This document shows, in pieces, positions 9,843-20,094 of a stretch of DNA of 64,000 bases. The position numbers and the translations under genes are program-made. How positions within the stretch are numbered: position 1 is the stretch's first letter; each line of letters begins with the position of its first letter. Under the pieces are notes generated by a model. It did not search any database. It worked only from the letters and a program-made list of their open reading frames with translations, and was not told where the DNA came from. Origin of the DNA: Escherichia sp. E1V33 (lineage in GTDB: Bacteria; Pseudomonadota; Gammaproteobacteria; Enterobacterales; Enterobacteriaceae); contig NZ_RHJI01000010.1 of assembly GCF_004211955.1 (NCBI RefSeq), positions 310,001 to 374,000 on the forward strand, given 5' to 3'.

Positions 9843-11108
9843 TTATAATCGTCTCACTTTATAAATTCTAAGTATGAGAATAAGTAAGATAAACTCAGCA
9901 AATACATAAGCAATTGCAGCGCCTATTTCAGCAAAGAAATAACTAAGGCATAATGATAAAATAATAGTTGAAACACCCGTAATGGCCACTATATAAGAAA
10001 ATTCTTTCTTGTACCCTCTTATGGATAATCCAACTGAACCAAACATAAAATTGTATATCCCCATAAATATTGCAAAAGACATTATTAATAAAGGGATGGA
10101 TGCGCTTTTAATTTCAGCGATACTTTGAATCTTATATCCTAATATTGTACCTAGTATCCCTAAACTCAGGACAATAAAAACCATGAACTTTAGCTGAATA
10201 TTAGTACTTGCATATAGCAAGCTTTTATATTCCCCAACTTTATATGGTTCTAATTTCGATTCATGTTTCTTTATCAACCTCGTAAAATAATACTGATTTA
10301 ATGGTGTTGCTATAGACTGAATACATTTAATAATTTTCTCTGCCGTCGCGTAAAGAGACGTTGCAATTGGGGAAGCAAGAGCGCCAAGAATAATAATATT
10401 ACTATTTCTGTATAGAATAACAAATACATTGGCAATAAACAGATGATAGCCTGTACATATATATTCGTAAATTTCCGCCCATCGAATTTTAGCTTTGCTT
10501 GCCTTGTTTTGATTAAGAATATATATTAACGACAGCACACCAGATAAAAAATACGAACCAGACACACAAATGACATAATAATAACTCGCCAAATAGCCTG
10601 CTGGCCCTTTATAATAATAAATAAGACACAATGACAGACCACGAGTAATTAGTACAAAAATAGCCAACGGCCTATTATTATTCGTAGCCTGAAAAAAATA
10701 GTTAGATTGTAATATCATCCCTAATGGATATAATAAAAACAATGCCAGATATACACTCAATATTTTATTAATTAAATATGTTATAAATAAAAGACACATT
10801 CCCGAAATAACAAATAAGCATAATCTACAGATTAGCGTCAGAATGTAAACTTTAAATATATCATTTTTTGTTACACTTGAAATTACCTTCTGCACACTTA
10901 TAATATCAAAACTGTATAGCGAAAATATAAGCACATATAGTGCTAGTACTTCACCAACAGCAATACTTGAAAATATATTTTCCCCTAAGGTAATAAGAAA
11001 AAATGGGAATACCAACACAGGAAATATGGCATTCGCACCCTGAATTATTGCCAACTCCAATACTGAATGATATTCCTTTATTTTTTGAAGTTTTTTTTTC
11101 AACATCAA
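9843..11108 (-). CDS. wzx: O-antigen flippase Wzx
   Basis: A 421-residue polytopic inner-membrane protein with roughly 12 membrane segments, of the polysaccharide-transport (MOP/MATE-like) superfamily. It moves the undecaprenyl-linked O unit from the cytoplasmic to the periplasmic face. Support includes the N-terminal amphipathic stretch, then FPVLVFPFFLITLGENIFSS, as in other Wzx proteins, and the mid-protein STSLYATAEKI-type segment. Its start overlaps the rmlC stop by a few bases. Base composition is much more AT-rich than the rml genes before it, suggesting a separate origin. Confidence 0.9.
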   Translation of the reverse strand: MMLKKKLQKIKEYHSVLELAIIQGANAIFPVLVFPFFLITLGENIFSSIAVGEVLALYVLIFSLYSFDIISVQKVISSVTKNDIFKVYILTLICRLCLFVISGMCLLFITYLINKILSVYLALFLLYPLGMILQSNYFFQATNNNRPLAIFVLITRGLSLCLIYYYKGPAGYLASYYYVICVSGSYFLSGVLSLIYILNQNKASKAKIRWAEIYEYICTGYHLFIANVFVILYRNSNIIILGALASPIATSLYATAEKIIKCIQSIATPLNQYYFTRLIKKHESKLEPYKVGEYKSLLYASTNIQLKFMVFIVLSLGILGTILGYKIQSIAEIKSASIPLLIMSFAIFMGIYNFMFGSVGLSIRGYKKEFSYIVAITGVSTIILSLCLSYFFAEIGAAIAYVFAEFILLILILRIYKVRRL

Positions 11109-11647
11109 TGGTCATTTAGCCTCAAAATTGATGATCCTTTTTTATCTTTTTCTGAGATTGATATCGGTTTATTTGGCCAATCGATCATCAAAAAAGAATC
11201 ATCCCATTTTATGCAACCTTCTGATTCAGGATGATAATAATTTGTCGTCTTATAAACAAACTCCGCAATCTCACTCAGCACCAAAAATCCATGCGCAAAC
11301 CCCTCAGGGATCCACAACTGACGCTTATTCTCAGCAGATAAATTCACACCAACCCACTTGCCAAACGTAGGTGATGATTTGCGGATATCAACCGCAACAT
11401 CAAAAACTTCACCGACAACACAGCGTACCAGTTTTCCTTGTGCATAAGGTTCTAACTGGTAATGAAGTCCACGTAATACGCCTTTGCTGGATTTAGAATG
11501 GTTATCCTGAACAAACTCAATCTTACGCCCTACTGCTTCTTCAAAAATCTTCTGGTTAAAACTCTCAAAAAAGAAGCCACGTTCATCACCAAAAACTTTT
11601 GGTTCAAAAATCAGCACGTCAGGAATTTCAGTTTTAATTACGTTCAT
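11105..11647 (-). CDS. rmlC: dTDP-4-dehydrorhamnose 3,5-epimerase
   Basis: Third enzyme of dTDP-L-rhamnose synthesis, epimerising C-3 and C-5 of dTDP-4-keto-6-deoxyglucose. The 180 residues form a cupin dimer. The catalytic-histidine motif SSKGVLRGLHYQ is visible near residues 53-64, and EGFAHGFLVLS near residues 115-125. It follows rmlA by four bases. The order rmlB-rmlD-rmlA-rmlC is the usual E. coli arrangement. The C-terminal half is somewhat more AT-rich than the rest, consistent with the known higher divergence of rmlC ends next to serogroup-specific DNA. Confidence 0.96.
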   Translation of the reverse strand: MNVIKTEIPDVLIFEPKVFGDERGFFFESFNQKIFEEAVGRKIEFVQDNHSKSSKGVLRGLHYQLEPYAQGKLVRCVVGEVFDVAVDIRKSSPTFGKWVGVNLSAENKRQLWIPEGFAHGFLVLSEIAEFVYKTTNYYHPESEGCIKWDDSFLMIDWPNKPISISEKDKKGSSILRLNDH

Positions 11648-11651
11648 TTTA

Positions 11652-12530
11652 TTAATAACCTTTAATCATTTTCAGCAGATACTGACCATAAGCATTTTTC
11701 TTTAGCGGTTCGGCTAATACTTTCACCTGTTCAGCATCAATAAACCCTTTACGATAAGCAATCTCTTCCGGGCAAGATACTTTTAATCCCTGGCGTTCTT
11801 CAATGGTGGCAATGAAGTTGCTTGCTTCAATAAGGCTTTGATGCGTCCCTGTATCCAGCCATGCATAACCACGGCCCATCATGGCTACAGACAAACGTCC
11901 CTGTTCCATATAAATGCGGTTAATATCAGTAATTTCGAGTTCACCACGGGAAGATGGCTTCAGGTTTTTTGCCATTTCTACTACGTCATTGTCATAGAAA
12001 TAAAGACCTGTAACTGCATAGTTACTTTTCGGTTGAAGCGGTTTTTCTTCCAAGCTTATTGCCGTACCATTTTTATCAAACTCCACCACACCGTAACGTT
12101 CTGGATCATTAACGTGATAGGCAAATACCGTTGCGCCACTCTCTCTATTAACAGCTGTATCCATTAATTTTGGTAGATCATGACCGTAAAAGATATTATC
12201 ACCTAAAACCAATGCACAATCATCACCACCAATAAAATCTTCTCCAATAATGAAAGCTTGTGCCAGGCCATCTGGACTAGGTTGCACTTTATACTGAAGA
12301 TTAAGCCCCCACTGGCTACCGTCGCCAAGTAATTGCTCAAAACGTGGTGTGTCTTGTGGCGTACTAATAATCAAAATATCGCGAATACCCGCCAGCATCA
12401 GCGTAGAAAGCGGGTAATAGATCATCGGTTTATCATAAATAGGTAACAGCTGTTTACTGACAGCCATAGTTACAGGATAAAGACGAGTTCCGGAACCACC
12501 AGCTAAAATAATACCTTTACGCGTTTTCAT
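11652..12530 (-). CDS. rmlA: Glucose-1-phosphate thymidylyltransferase
   Basis: First enzyme of the rhamnose pathway: dTTP plus glucose 1-phosphate gives dTDP-glucose and pyrophosphate. It has 292 residues with the nucleotidyltransferase signature [11 protein letters not shown] near residues 11-21. The sugar-binding stretch [13 protein letters not shown] lies in the middle, and [15 protein letters not shown] near residue 220 completes the site. Family members are tetramers inhibited by dTDP-rhamnose. A 58-base gap separates it from rmlD. Confidence 0.97.
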   Translation of the reverse strand: MKTRKGIILAGGSGTRLYPVTMAVSKQLLPIYDKPMIYYPLSTLMLAGIRDILIISTPQDTPRFEQLLGDGSQWGLNLQYKVQPSPDGLAQAFIIGEDFIGGDDCALVLGDNIFYGHDLPKLMDTAVNRESGATVFAYHVNDPERYGVVEFDKNGTAISLEEKPLQPKSNYAVTGLYFYDNDVVEMAKNLKPSSRGELEITDINRIYMEQGRLSVAMMGRGYAWLDTGTHQSLIEASNFIATIEERQGLKVSCPEEIAYRKGFIDAEQVKVLAEPLKKNAYGQYLLKMIKGY

Positions 12531-12588
12531 TTCATCATTCCTTTTAATTCATCCCGCTCTGGCATCATAAGCGAGATGCAAAACTTTG

Positions 12589-13488
12589 TTAAATTGCCGT
12601 AGTCGTAAATAATTCGTTGAGCATTCGTTTCACGCCAACCTGCCAGTCAGGCAAGACAAGCGCAAAGTTCTGCTGAAACTTTTCTGTATTGAGGCGAGAG
12701 TTATGGGGGCGACGGGCTGGTGTGGGATAAGCCGTTGTTGGTACGGCGTTGAGCTTGTTGAGTGCAAGGTTGATCCCTGCTTTGCGCGCCTCTTCAAAAA
12801 CCAGCGCAGCATAATCGTGCCAGGTTGTTGTACCACCAGCAACCAGATGATATAAACCCGCAACTTCTGGTTTATTCAGTGCCACGCGAATGGCGTGAGC
12901 GGTGCAATCAGCCAGTAATTCAGCACCTGTTGGCGCGCCAAATTGATCATTAATCACAGCCAGTTCTTCGCGCTCTTTTGCCAGACGTAACATTGTTTTG
13001 GCAAAGTTATTTCCTTTACCTGCATATACCCAGCTGGTACGGAAAATAAGATGCGTCGCGCAATGTTCCTGTAACGCTTTTTCTCCGGCCAGTTTGGTTT
13101 CACCATAAACATTCAAAGGCGCTGTTGCATCCGACTCCTGCCACGGTATTTCACCGGTCCCCGGAAATACGTAATCAGTAGAGTAGTGAATAACCCAGGC
13201 GCCAACTTCATTAGCTGCTTTTGCGATCGCTTCGACACTTGTCGCGTTAAGTAATTGTGCAAACTCCGGTTCTGATTCTGCTTTGTCTACTGCGGTGTGA
13301 GCGGCTGCGTTGACTATAACATCAGGCCGAATGCTTCTTACGGTTTCAGCTACACCTTCGGGATTACTAAAATCACCACAATAATCAGTGGAGTGAACAT
13401 CAAGAGCAATCAGATTACCCAGAGGTGCCAGAGCACGCTGTAGTTCCCAACCTACCTGGCCGGTTTTGCCGAAAAGGAGGATATTCAT
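12589..13488 (-). CDS. rmlD: dTDP-4-dehydrorhamnose reductase
   Basis: Final step of the pathway, reducing dTDP-4-keto-L-rhamnose to dTDP-L-rhamnose with NAD(P)H. The 299-residue short-chain reductase shows GKTGQVGWEL at residues 7-16 and the catalytic tyrosine-lysine pair in YGETKLAGEKAL near residue 128. The ATG overlaps the rmlB stop codon (TAATG), so the two are translationally coupled. rmlB and rmlD look like ordinary E. coli DNA, unlike the AT-rich genes further down the operon. Confidence 0.97.
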   Translation of the reverse strand: MNILLFGKTGQVGWELQRALAPLGNLIALDVHSTDYCGDFSNPEGVAETVRSIRPDVIVNAAAHTAVDKAESEPEFAQLLNATSVEAIAKAANEVGAWVIHYSTDYVFPGTGEIPWQESDATAPLNVYGETKLAGEKALQEHCATHLIFRTSWVYAGKGNNFAKTMLRLAKEREELAVINDQFGAPTGAELLADCTAHAIRVALNKPEVAGLYHLVAGGTTTWHDYAALVFEEARKAGINLALNKLNAVPTTAYPTPARRPHNSRLNTEKFQQNFALVLPDWQVGVKRMLNELFTTTAI

Positions 13489-14573
13489 TACTGGCGGCCC
13501 TCATAGTTCTGTTCAATCCACGATTGATAGGCACCACTTTTCACATTATCAACCCATTTTGTATTGGCCAGATACCATTCCACTGTCTTCCGAATCCCGC
13601 TTTCAAACGTTTCCTGTGGCTTCCAACCCAATTCGCGGCTAATCTTCTCAGCATCAATCGCATAACGGCGATCGTGCCCAGGGCGATCAGCAACATAAGT
13701 AATTTGCTCACGATAAGATTTCTCTTTCGGGACTATCTCATCCAACAAATCACAAATAGTCAGCACAACATCGATGTTTTTCTTTTCGTTGTGTCCGCCA
13801 ATGTTATAGGTTTCCCCCGCTTTACCTTCAGTAACAACGGTATATAACGCTCGAGCATGATCCTCTACATACAACCAATCGCGGATCTGATCTCCTTTAC
13901 CATAAATAGGTAATGCCTTACCTTCCAGTGCATTAAGAATAACCAGTGGAATAAGCTTTTCCGGGAAATGATAAGGACCATAGTTGTTCGAGCAATTAGT
14001 CACAATTGTCGGTAAACCATAAGTACGTTTCCATGCGCGAACCAAATGATCGCTTGACGCTTTAGAAGCAGAATACGGACTACTTGGTGCGTATGCTGTC
14101 GTTTCCGTAAATAACGGCAACGTTTCATTGCTATTTACTTCATCCGGATGGGGTAAGTCACCATACACTTCATCAGTAGAAATATGATGAAAGCGGAAGT
14201 TTTTTTTCTTTTCGCCATCCAGACTAGACCAATAATTGCGAGCAGCTTCTAAAAGCACATAAGTACCCATGATATTGGTTTCAATAAATGCCGCCGGACC
14301 AGTTATTGAGCGATCAACGTGGCTCTCAGCCGCAAGGTGCATCACTGCATCTGGCTGGTGTTGTGAAAAAATACGAGCCATTGCTTCGGCATCGCAGATA
14401 TCTGCATGCTCAAATGCATAACGTTCAGCATCAGAAACTTCAGCGAGCGATTCCAGGTTTCCGGCGTAGGTTAATTTATCGACATTAACAACACTATCTT
14501 GCGTATTATTTATTATGTGACGAACAACAGCAGAACCAATAAAGCCTGCACCACCAGTAACAAGTATCTTCAC
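13488..14573 (-). CDS. rmlB: dTDP-glucose 4,6-dehydratase
   Basis: Second enzyme of dTDP-L-rhamnose synthesis. It uses tightly bound NAD+ to form the 4-keto-6-deoxy sugar. The GTG start at 14573 gives a 361-residue protein that begins at the Rossmann strand ([17 protein letters not shown]), the length known for RmlB. The upstream in-frame ATG at 14642 would add an unrelated tail that runs into the JUMPStart region. The dehydratase triad region STDEVYG lies near residue 133 and [12 protein letters not shown] near residue 167. It is the first gene of the O-antigen operon. Confidence 0.96.
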   Translation of the reverse strand: MKILVTGGAGFIGSAVVRHIINNTQDSVVNVDKLTYAGNLESLAEVSDAERYAFEHADICDAEAMARIFSQHQPDAVMHLAAESHVDRSITGPAAFIETNIMGTYVLLEAARNYWSSLDGEKKKNFRFHHISTDEVYGDLPHPDEVNSNETLPLFTETTAYAPSSPYSASKASSDHLVRAWKRTYGLPTIVTNCSNNYGPYHFPEKLIPLVILNALEGKALPIYGKGDQIRDWLYVEDHARALYTVVTEGKAGETYNIGGHNEKKNIDVVLTICDLLDEIVPKEKSYREQITYVADRPGHDRRYAIDAEKISRELGWKPQETFESGIRKTVEWYLANTKWVDNVKSGAYQSWIEQNYEGRQ

Positions 14574-14647
14574 TTTTTTATTCCATATAACCAGAGAGCA
14601 TGCTGTGAAATAGACTGCTCCAGATTTGATTAATAGATGCATTAATG

Positions 14648-14686
14648 CACGCTACCGCCCCTGGCTTAACAGCTACCAGAGCACTG
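14648..14686 (-). promoter_or_regulatory. JUMPStart element with ops site upstream of the O-antigen operon
   Basis: On the minus strand this 39-base block closely matches the JUMPStart consensus found upstream of O-antigen and capsule operons. It contains the ops core GGCGGTAG (14653-14660 on the plus strand). The ops core in the nontemplate strand pauses RNA polymerase and recruits RfaH, which suppresses termination and couples translation through long operons. It lies about 75 bases before the rmlB start, as expected for a transcribed leader. Confidence 0.93.
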
Positions 14687-14851
14687 CGTACATTTCCACG
14701 ATGTGACGAGCGTAACTCACTCGTGCCAAATCCGAAAAATTCAAACGCTAATTGTCTTACCAAACAGCTGTAGAAACAAGGAAAATCCTGGAAAAATTTG
14801 AACTATGATTGCAAGCTAACATACTGTTTTTATTTAATTTATAAAAACAAC

Positions 14852-14905
14852 AACGGCAGTGAGATTCAATGAGCAAAACTTATGCTACGAATCTTCACTG
14901 CCGTT
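14852..14905. terminator. Hairpin between galF and the O-antigen operon
   Basis: A long inverted repeat (left arm AACGGCAGTGAGATTC, right arm GAATCTTCACTGCCGTT, one bulged base) with a loop of about 21 bases. On the plus strand the right arm runs straight into TTTTT. On the minus strand the stem is followed by a looser T-rich tail. It lies about 40 bases past the galF stop and probably ends galF transcription. The rest of 14574-14945 should hold the O-antigen promoter, but I could not place -10/-35 boxes firmly. Confidence 0.65.
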
Positions 14906-14945
14906 TTTAATTACTTACTGACCGACACTTCCTGTCAGGAATTTG

Positions 14946-15839
14946 TTACTCGCTTAACAACTTCTCAATGCCTTTGCGGAACTTAGCGCCTTCCTTCAGG
15001 TTACGCAGTCCATACTTCACAAACGCTTGCATATAACCCATTTTCTTACCACAGTCGTAACTGTCCCCAGTCATCAGCATTGCATCAACGGCTTGTTTTT
15101 TTGCCAGCTCAGCAATGGCATCAGTCAGCTGAATACGTCCCCATGCCCCTGGTTGAGTACGCTCCAGTTCAGGCCAAATGTCTGCAGAAAGCACATAGCG
15201 ACCTACTGCCATGATATCTGAGTCCAGGGTCTGCGGCTGATCCGGTTTTTCGATAAATTCAACGATGCGGCTGACTTTGCCTTCGCGATCAAGCGGTTCT
15301 TTAGTCTGGATGACGGAATATTCAGAGAGATCGCCCGGCATGCGTTTTGCCAGAACCTGGCTGCGGCCAGTTTCGTTAAAGCGCGCAATCATTGCGGCCA
15401 GGTTGTAACGCAGAGGGTCGGCACTGGCGTCGTCGATAACGACATCCGGCAGTACCACGACAAACGGGTTGTCGCCAATGGCTGGTCTGGCGCACAAAAT
15501 GGAGTGGCCTAAACCTAAAGGTTCACCCTGACGCACGTTCATAATAGTCACACCTGGAGGGCAGATAGATTGTACTTCCGCCAACAGCTGGCGCTTCACG
15601 CGCAGTTCAAGGAGAGATTCTAATTCATAGGAGGTGTCGAAGTGGTTTTCGACCGCGTTCTTGGACGCATGAGTTACCAGGAGGATTTCTTTGATCCCTG
15701 CAGCCACAATCTCGTCAACAATGTATTGAATCATTGGCTTGTCGACGATCGGTAGCATCTCTTTAGGAATCGCCTTAGTTGCAGGCAACATATGCATCCC
15801 AAGACCCGCTACAGGAATAACTGCTTTTAAATTCGTCAT
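14946..15839 (-). CDS. galF: GalU-like regulatory subunit / UTP-glucose-1-phosphate uridylyltransferase homologue
   Basis: Paralogue of GalU located between the colanic acid and O-antigen loci. The start at 15839 gives the standard 297 residues ([14 protein letters not shown]). The active-site loop reads [20 protein letters not shown], with Met15-His16 where GalU has Thr-Arg. Published work on this pair, as I recall it, links these substitutions to the very low activity of GalF and supports a modulating role on UDP-glucose supply. An in-frame ATG four codons upstream is less likely. Confidence 0.95.
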   Translation of the reverse strand: MTNLKAVIPVAGLGMHMLPATKAIPKEMLPIVDKPMIQYIVDEIVAAGIKEILLVTHASKNAVENHFDTSYELESLLELRVKRQLLAEVQSICPPGVTIMNVRQGEPLGLGHSILCARPAIGDNPFVVVLPDVVIDDASADPLRYNLAAMIARFNETGRSQVLAKRMPGDLSEYSVIQTKEPLDREGKVSRIVEFIEKPDQPQTLDSDIMAVGRYVLSADIWPELERTQPGAWGRIQLTDAIAELAKKQAVDAMLMTGDSYDCGKKMGYMQAFVKYGLRNLKEGAKFRKGIEKLLSE

Positions 15840-16013
15840 TATTTCATCCACCTGTAAAATGGTTGCTGAATTATAGCTTGTTCGATTTTTTTCGCCAGCA
15901 TCAATTACCCTGAATTGATTACTGATTTACTTCCGATGTTACGCCGCTTCGCTCAAGATTGCAGTAGCGTTATTCCTAAGTATGGCTCCATTTTTCCAGG
16001 AATGGTCGCAAAT

Positions 16014-17408
16014 CTACCTACCCCGTTCCGGCAGCGTAAAGTTAATATTTTCCACATTAACGATATGGTGATTAATCCTGTCGATATCGACGGAAATTTG
16101 TCCTTTTTCATTCACCGCATGAACATTTACCAGTGACAGCAGTGTCTCGTTCTTTGCCATAAAGACACCACGAACGTCCTTACGCAGGTCGAAATTCATG
16201 GTCAATGCCGGACCCGCAGTGGATGCTTGCATTACGTTGATATTACGCATAAAAATGTGTTGTGGTTTGTTGTGAATCTCCAGCGAAGCACGCTTCATTT
16301 CAATGTTGGTCAACGCCACAAATGAGACAGCATTCCCTGCGGAAATTTGGATTCCGCGCAATTTCCAGGCAAGATGAGTATTATCAAGATGAATATTATT
16401 CAATCTGAAGTTTTGTGGTATTGAGAGATACTTACCTTTAATGACTCCGTAACCGATTAACATTCCGGCACTATTGGTCATTTCTATATTGTCAATAACA
16501 AAGTTATCACATCCATATATCGCTACCGTTGCGTTATCAATACCTGCTTTCTTGCTGAAAGCTGGCGTAATATTATGAGCCTTGATATTACGGATGACGA
16601 AGTGTTTGCCGTTCTCAACATGAATCAATTGCCGACAATCCGATCCCGTGATATTCGCCACGACAAAGTTTTTCACTGCCTGCTCTTCCGGGTAGTTGTT
16701 ATTGTAGGTACTTCCCGCAAGGCCTATGCCGATTCCCCAGTTGATTTTGCCGTTGGTACAGTTGATGCGCTCGATGACATGGTCAGATATCAAAATATCA
16801 CTGTCGTTAATTGCCACGTTCCATTCAATGGCGTCGCCCTGTAAGTCGCTGAACTTACAGTTGGTGATGTTGGCACCGATAATCTGGTTATGAAATCCCT
16901 GGCGCAAAATGGCGTAATTAGCGTGGCTGACAGTCAGGTTATCGATGTTCAGGTTGCGCATGACCCGTCTGTTTTTGCCGCCGATATAGATTTGTGTTAC
17001 CGGGCCAAAGCCGCTCATCGCCAACCCTTTGATAGTGCAGTCAGAACCGCGCACATCCAGGGTGATGTTATGCATACTGCCGCCCTTCTCCCCTGTCACC
17101 TGGCTGCTGTCCTGTAAGACAAATCGCCCTCTGCCGTTGCCGCGCAGGCTTCCAAGGATGTGTAACGTTTTGCCAGGAGGAATGAAGATGCCGGTGTTGA
17201 TATTGTCACAAACGAATCCAGCAGGCACGACGACCGTTTGCCCTTCGCTGAAGGCTTGTTTAAATGAGGCGATCCAGTCGTGAGGGTTGTAGTCGTTAAT
17301 GTTAACGCTTTGTCGGGCGGGAAGTGCGCGAGCGAAAGGGGTATGGAGGAAGGCAAGCGCCGAGCTTGCCGTCAGGAAGGTGCGTCGGGAGAGTTTTTTA
17401 AATGGCAT
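16014..17408 (-). CDS. wcaM: Colanic acid biosynthesis protein WcaM
   Basis: Last gene of the colanic acid operon, 464 residues. The N terminus carries a twin-arginine signal ([14 protein letters not shown] near residues 7-20, ending near ARA-LPA), so the protein is expected to be exported by Tat to the periplasm. The body looks like a right-handed parallel beta-helix, with many short NI/NITN-type repeats such as [11 protein letters not shown] and [10 protein letters not shown], as in polysaccharide-acting enzymes. Its exact reaction is not established. It follows wcaL after 10 bases. Confidence 0.93.
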   Translation of the reverse strand: MPFKKLSRRTFLTASSALAFLHTPFARALPARQSVNINDYNPHDWIASFKQAFSEGQTVVVPAGFVCDNINTGIFIPPGKTLHILGSLRGNGRGRFVLQDSSQVTGEKGGSMHNITLDVRGSDCTIKGLAMSGFGPVTQIYIGGKNRRVMRNLNIDNLTVSHANYAILRQGFHNQIIGANITNCKFSDLQGDAIEWNVAINDSDILISDHVIERINCTNGKINWGIGIGLAGSTYNNNYPEEQAVKNFVVANITGSDCRQLIHVENGKHFVIRNIKAHNITPAFSKKAGIDNATVAIYGCDNFVIDNIEMTNSAGMLIGYGVIKGKYLSIPQNFRLNNIHLDNTHLAWKLRGIQISAGNAVSFVALTNIEMKRASLEIHNKPQHIFMRNINVMQASTAGPALTMNFDLRKDVRGVFMAKNETLLSLVNVHAVNEKGQISVDIDRINHHIVNVENINFTLPERGR

Positions 17409-17418
17409 ACGTTCTCCT

Positions 17419-18639
17419 CTATAAAGCCTGCAGCAAGCTGGCGAGTTCTCGATTGATCACCTGCTGGTTAAAATCGTGTTCAACTTTTTCGCGCGCGCGT
17501 TTGATGACCGGAGCCAATTCGTCGGTGTCCAGTTGGCTAAACGCCGCCAGTCGTTGCGCCAGTGCGCGAGCATCGTTCTCAGGCACCAGCCAGCCGGATT
17601 TATCGGCCTCCACCAATTCCGGTATTCCGCTATGCAGAGTAGAAACCACCGGAATGCCGACCGCCATCGCTTCCATCAGCGCTACCGGAATGCCTTCCAT
17701 ATCGCCATCCGCGCCCGTTACCGATGGCAGCAGGAAGACATCCGCGTCGTCGAGCATCGCCTTCACTTCATGGCTCGGTTTAAAGCCCGGCATCTTTACC
17801 ACATCTTCCAGTTGATATTGTTCAATAAGCGTTCGCAACCGTCGTTCCCACGGGCCGATGCCAAGGATGCGATAGCGAAATGCCACGCCCTGCTCTTTCA
17901 ACTGACGGCAGGCTTCGATCGCCACATGCAGGCCTTTTTTCTCGGTTAAACGAGCGACGGAAATGATTTCCAGCGGTGTTGCGGGAGCTTTCACCGGACG
18001 CGGGCTAAAGCGCGTCATGTCCACGCCCATGCGCGATACGGCAATTTTCTCTCTGGGGCAGCCCATTTTTTGCAGCCTTCCGGCCCACAGTTCGCTTATC
18101 GGTAACATCAGGTCGCCACGTCGAAACAGTTGTTGATATTCGGGAGTGTAGTGGTTGAGCACTTCCCGACTGGAGATATCAATGCCGTGGAAGATAGTGG
18201 CAATTTTTCCGCGTATTACGCCAAGTTCGCGTAGTTTGGCTGCGATTACCCCCGCCGGGCCAAAATGAGCGATGAAGACATCGGCATGAAACGGTGTTGC
18301 GACCTGACCACAAATAGCAGACAAAATCAGGTTCCGCGACTCGGCACCATAGCGTTTGAGGTTGAGCGCCTGCCGGGTATTTTTACGATGAATGCCGCGT
18401 AATGTCTGGCTGGCGCGGTGGCGCAGCTTCGCTACTTTGCCCGTAGGTTCATCCTGTAACCAGCGGGTTCTGGCAGCAAGGTTGTATTTCGTCCATGCCG
18501 CGTGGGTGTTTTGTGTGTCGCCTTTTTGCAGCGCGACAATCTCCACCTCAAATCCCATATCAATAAACGCGGTAATTTGATTGAGGACGAAGGTTTCCGA
18601 CGACAGCGGGAATTTCAATAAGAAGAAGCCGACCTTCAT
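17419..18639 (-). CDS. wcaL: Colanic acid glycosyltransferase WcaL
   Basis: A 406-residue GT4-family transferase acting on the lipid-linked colanic acid repeat at the inner membrane. The N-terminal domain begins [20 protein letters not shown]. The donor domain carries [20 protein letters not shown] and the EX7E-type region [20 protein letters not shown] near residue 310. Galactosyltransferase activity has been proposed, but the linkage cannot be read here. It overlaps wcaK by four bases. Confidence 0.95.
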   Translation of the reverse strand: MKVGFFLLKFPLSSETFVLNQITAFIDMGFEVEIVALQKGDTQNTHAAWTKYNLAARTRWLQDEPTGKVAKLRHRASQTLRGIHRKNTRQALNLKRYGAESRNLILSAICGQVATPFHADVFIAHFGPAGVIAAKLRELGVIRGKIATIFHGIDISSREVLNHYTPEYQQLFRRGDLMLPISELWAGRLQKMGCPREKIAVSRMGVDMTRFSPRPVKAPATPLEIISVARLTEKKGLHVAIEACRQLKEQGVAFRYRILGIGPWERRLRTLIEQYQLEDVVKMPGFKPSHEVKAMLDDADVFLLPSVTGADGDMEGIPVALMEAMAVGIPVVSTLHSGIPELVEADKSGWLVPENDARALAQRLAAFSQLDTDELAPVIKRAREKVEHDFNQQVINRELASLLQAL

Positions 18640-19916
18640 TTTACCTCCCCAATGCGTTCAAGCACAGATTGCACCATCTGCATTCCTGTATAACGCTCAC
18701 GGCTGACAGCTTCATTAAGTCGTGCGTTCAGCGCCGGAAGTTGGCCTAAGGTATCCGCAACCATCGCTTGCAGGCTGCCGTCTAATAAATGACGGATATC
18801 AATTGCCATCTCTGGCAGCCCCAGCTGCTGCATGATCCCGGCGGATTTATGTTCATAGTTGATGGCAATCGCCGGAGTAGCAAAGTTCATTGAGATAATA
18901 GCGGAGTGCAGACGCGTACCAACGGTGAGTTCACAGGCACCGAGAATTTTGCCCATTTCCAGATCGTTAAGTTCATCCATCACCACGTGGTAACGGGCAG
19001 GATCGCTGATGTGCTGGCGCAGATTGAGCGCCACCATGCGGTCGTCTTTGTTATAGCTGTCGATGCCCGTACAGGTGGAGAGCGCAATCACCTGATACCC
19101 TTCATCGAGAATGCGATTGACCACCCCGGCAAAGGCTTTTTCATACGCTTGTTGAGTGGTGCCGAGACGTTTGTCGAACGGTGCCAGTTCGCGCAGGGTA
19201 ATGGCCACCGTTTTCTGTTGTGCGGCAACGTCCAGCCAGTGTTGGACGGCATAGCTGGCGGTGAAATCTTCGGTGTGGTGATCGACCAGCCACGCGGTAT
19301 CGACGCCATGTTCAACTTTTGCAGTGGTGATATTGCTGCGTTTCATCAGTTCAAGGCTGACCGATTCGCGCAGGATCAGCGCGTCGCAGTGACCGAAAAC
19401 GTAGTTCGCCAGTTGGTTAAATTGCTCATCCTGGAAGGGGCCGACGCTGTGACCAATCATAAACAGTGGCTTTTTCGCCATAAATGTGCAAAGCGCATGT
19501 TCAAACTGCGGCACGCCATAGAGATCGACAAAAAACGATCCGCCGACCTGAATAATGGCGTCGTAACCTGACAGCAGGCGCACGAAGTCGGTGAATCCCT
19601 GGGCGATGGCGATATTGCGCAGCTTGCCAGTGTCGGTGACGCGTGAGAGCAATACCTGGTGCTGATAGCGGCGACGGAGGACTTTTTTAACGCGCCCGAC
19701 AACGCCCGCCGCGCTGTTGTGTTGTTTCATTTGCAGGAACAGCGGATCGCCCATTACCGGGCGGTTGAGCAGCCAGGAAGAACTGACCGGATAGCGGCTC
19801 ATGACGTCCACTTCGGCGTGTGGATTGAGGATGTTGATGGCATCAAGTAAGCCGCGCAAGATGGCGCTGTCGCCGCGGTTGCCGCAAGTGTGGTTGCCCA
19901 GAATCAGTAATTTCAT
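18636..19916 (-). CDS. wcaK: Colanic acid pyruvyltransferase WcaK
   Basis: A 426-residue member of the polysaccharide pyruvyl transferase family, expected to add the pyruvate ketal to the terminal galactose of the colanic acid repeat using phosphoenolpyruvate. Family-typical features include LILGNHTCGNRGDSAILRGL near the start, IQVGGSFFVDLYG near residue 117, and the C-terminal LTVGTRLHSAIISMNFATP motif near residue 330. It overlaps wcaL and is separated from wzxC by a REP-bearing gap of 178 bases. Confidence 0.95.
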   Translation of the reverse strand: MKLLILGNHTCGNRGDSAILRGLLDAINILNPHAEVDVMSRYPVSSSWLLNRPVMGDPLFLQMKQHNSAAGVVGRVKKVLRRRYQHQVLLSRVTDTGKLRNIAIAQGFTDFVRLLSGYDAIIQVGGSFFVDLYGVPQFEHALCTFMAKKPLFMIGHSVGPFQDEQFNQLANYVFGHCDALILRESVSLELMKRSNITTAKVEHGVDTAWLVDHHTEDFTASYAVQHWLDVAAQQKTVAITLRELAPFDKRLGTTQQAYEKAFAGVVNRILDEGYQVIALSTCTGIDSYNKDDRMVALNLRQHISDPARYHVVMDELNDLEMGKILGACELTVGTRLHSAIISMNFATPAIAINYEHKSAGIMQQLGLPEMAIDIRHLLDGSLQAMVADTLGQLPALNARLNEAVSRERYTGMQMVQSVLERIGEVK

Positions 19917-19977
19917 TTTTTCCTCATAAATTTGATGCCAGGTGAGGCTGTGTTTGTTGTGTTCATTGCCGTTTTTT

Positions 19978-20068
19978 GCCTGATGCGACGCTGACGCGTC
20001 TTATCAGGCCTACAAGTCCCGAGCACAGAACCGTAGGCCGGATAAGACGTTTACGCCGCATCCGGCAA
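19978..20068. repeat. REP pair (BIME) between wzxC and wcaK
   Basis: Two oppositely oriented REP units: GCCTGATGCGACGCTGACGC, then GTAGGCCGGATAAGACG running into GCCGCATCCGGCA. Together they can fold into adjacent hairpins within the colanic acid transcript. REP units often protect upstream mRNA or bind gyrase/IHF. Here they divide the operon between wzxC and wcaK and could alter the relative expression of the two segments. Confidence 0.93.
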
Positions 20069-20094
20069 CCGTTGCCGGAACCGAAAACAACAAC

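Noticed and set aside
14574-14763. Minus-strand frames upstream of rmlB (including an extended rmlB and a separate 61-codon frame)
   Set aside because: They run through the JUMPStart leader, lack family similarity, and GTG 14573 explains the gene.
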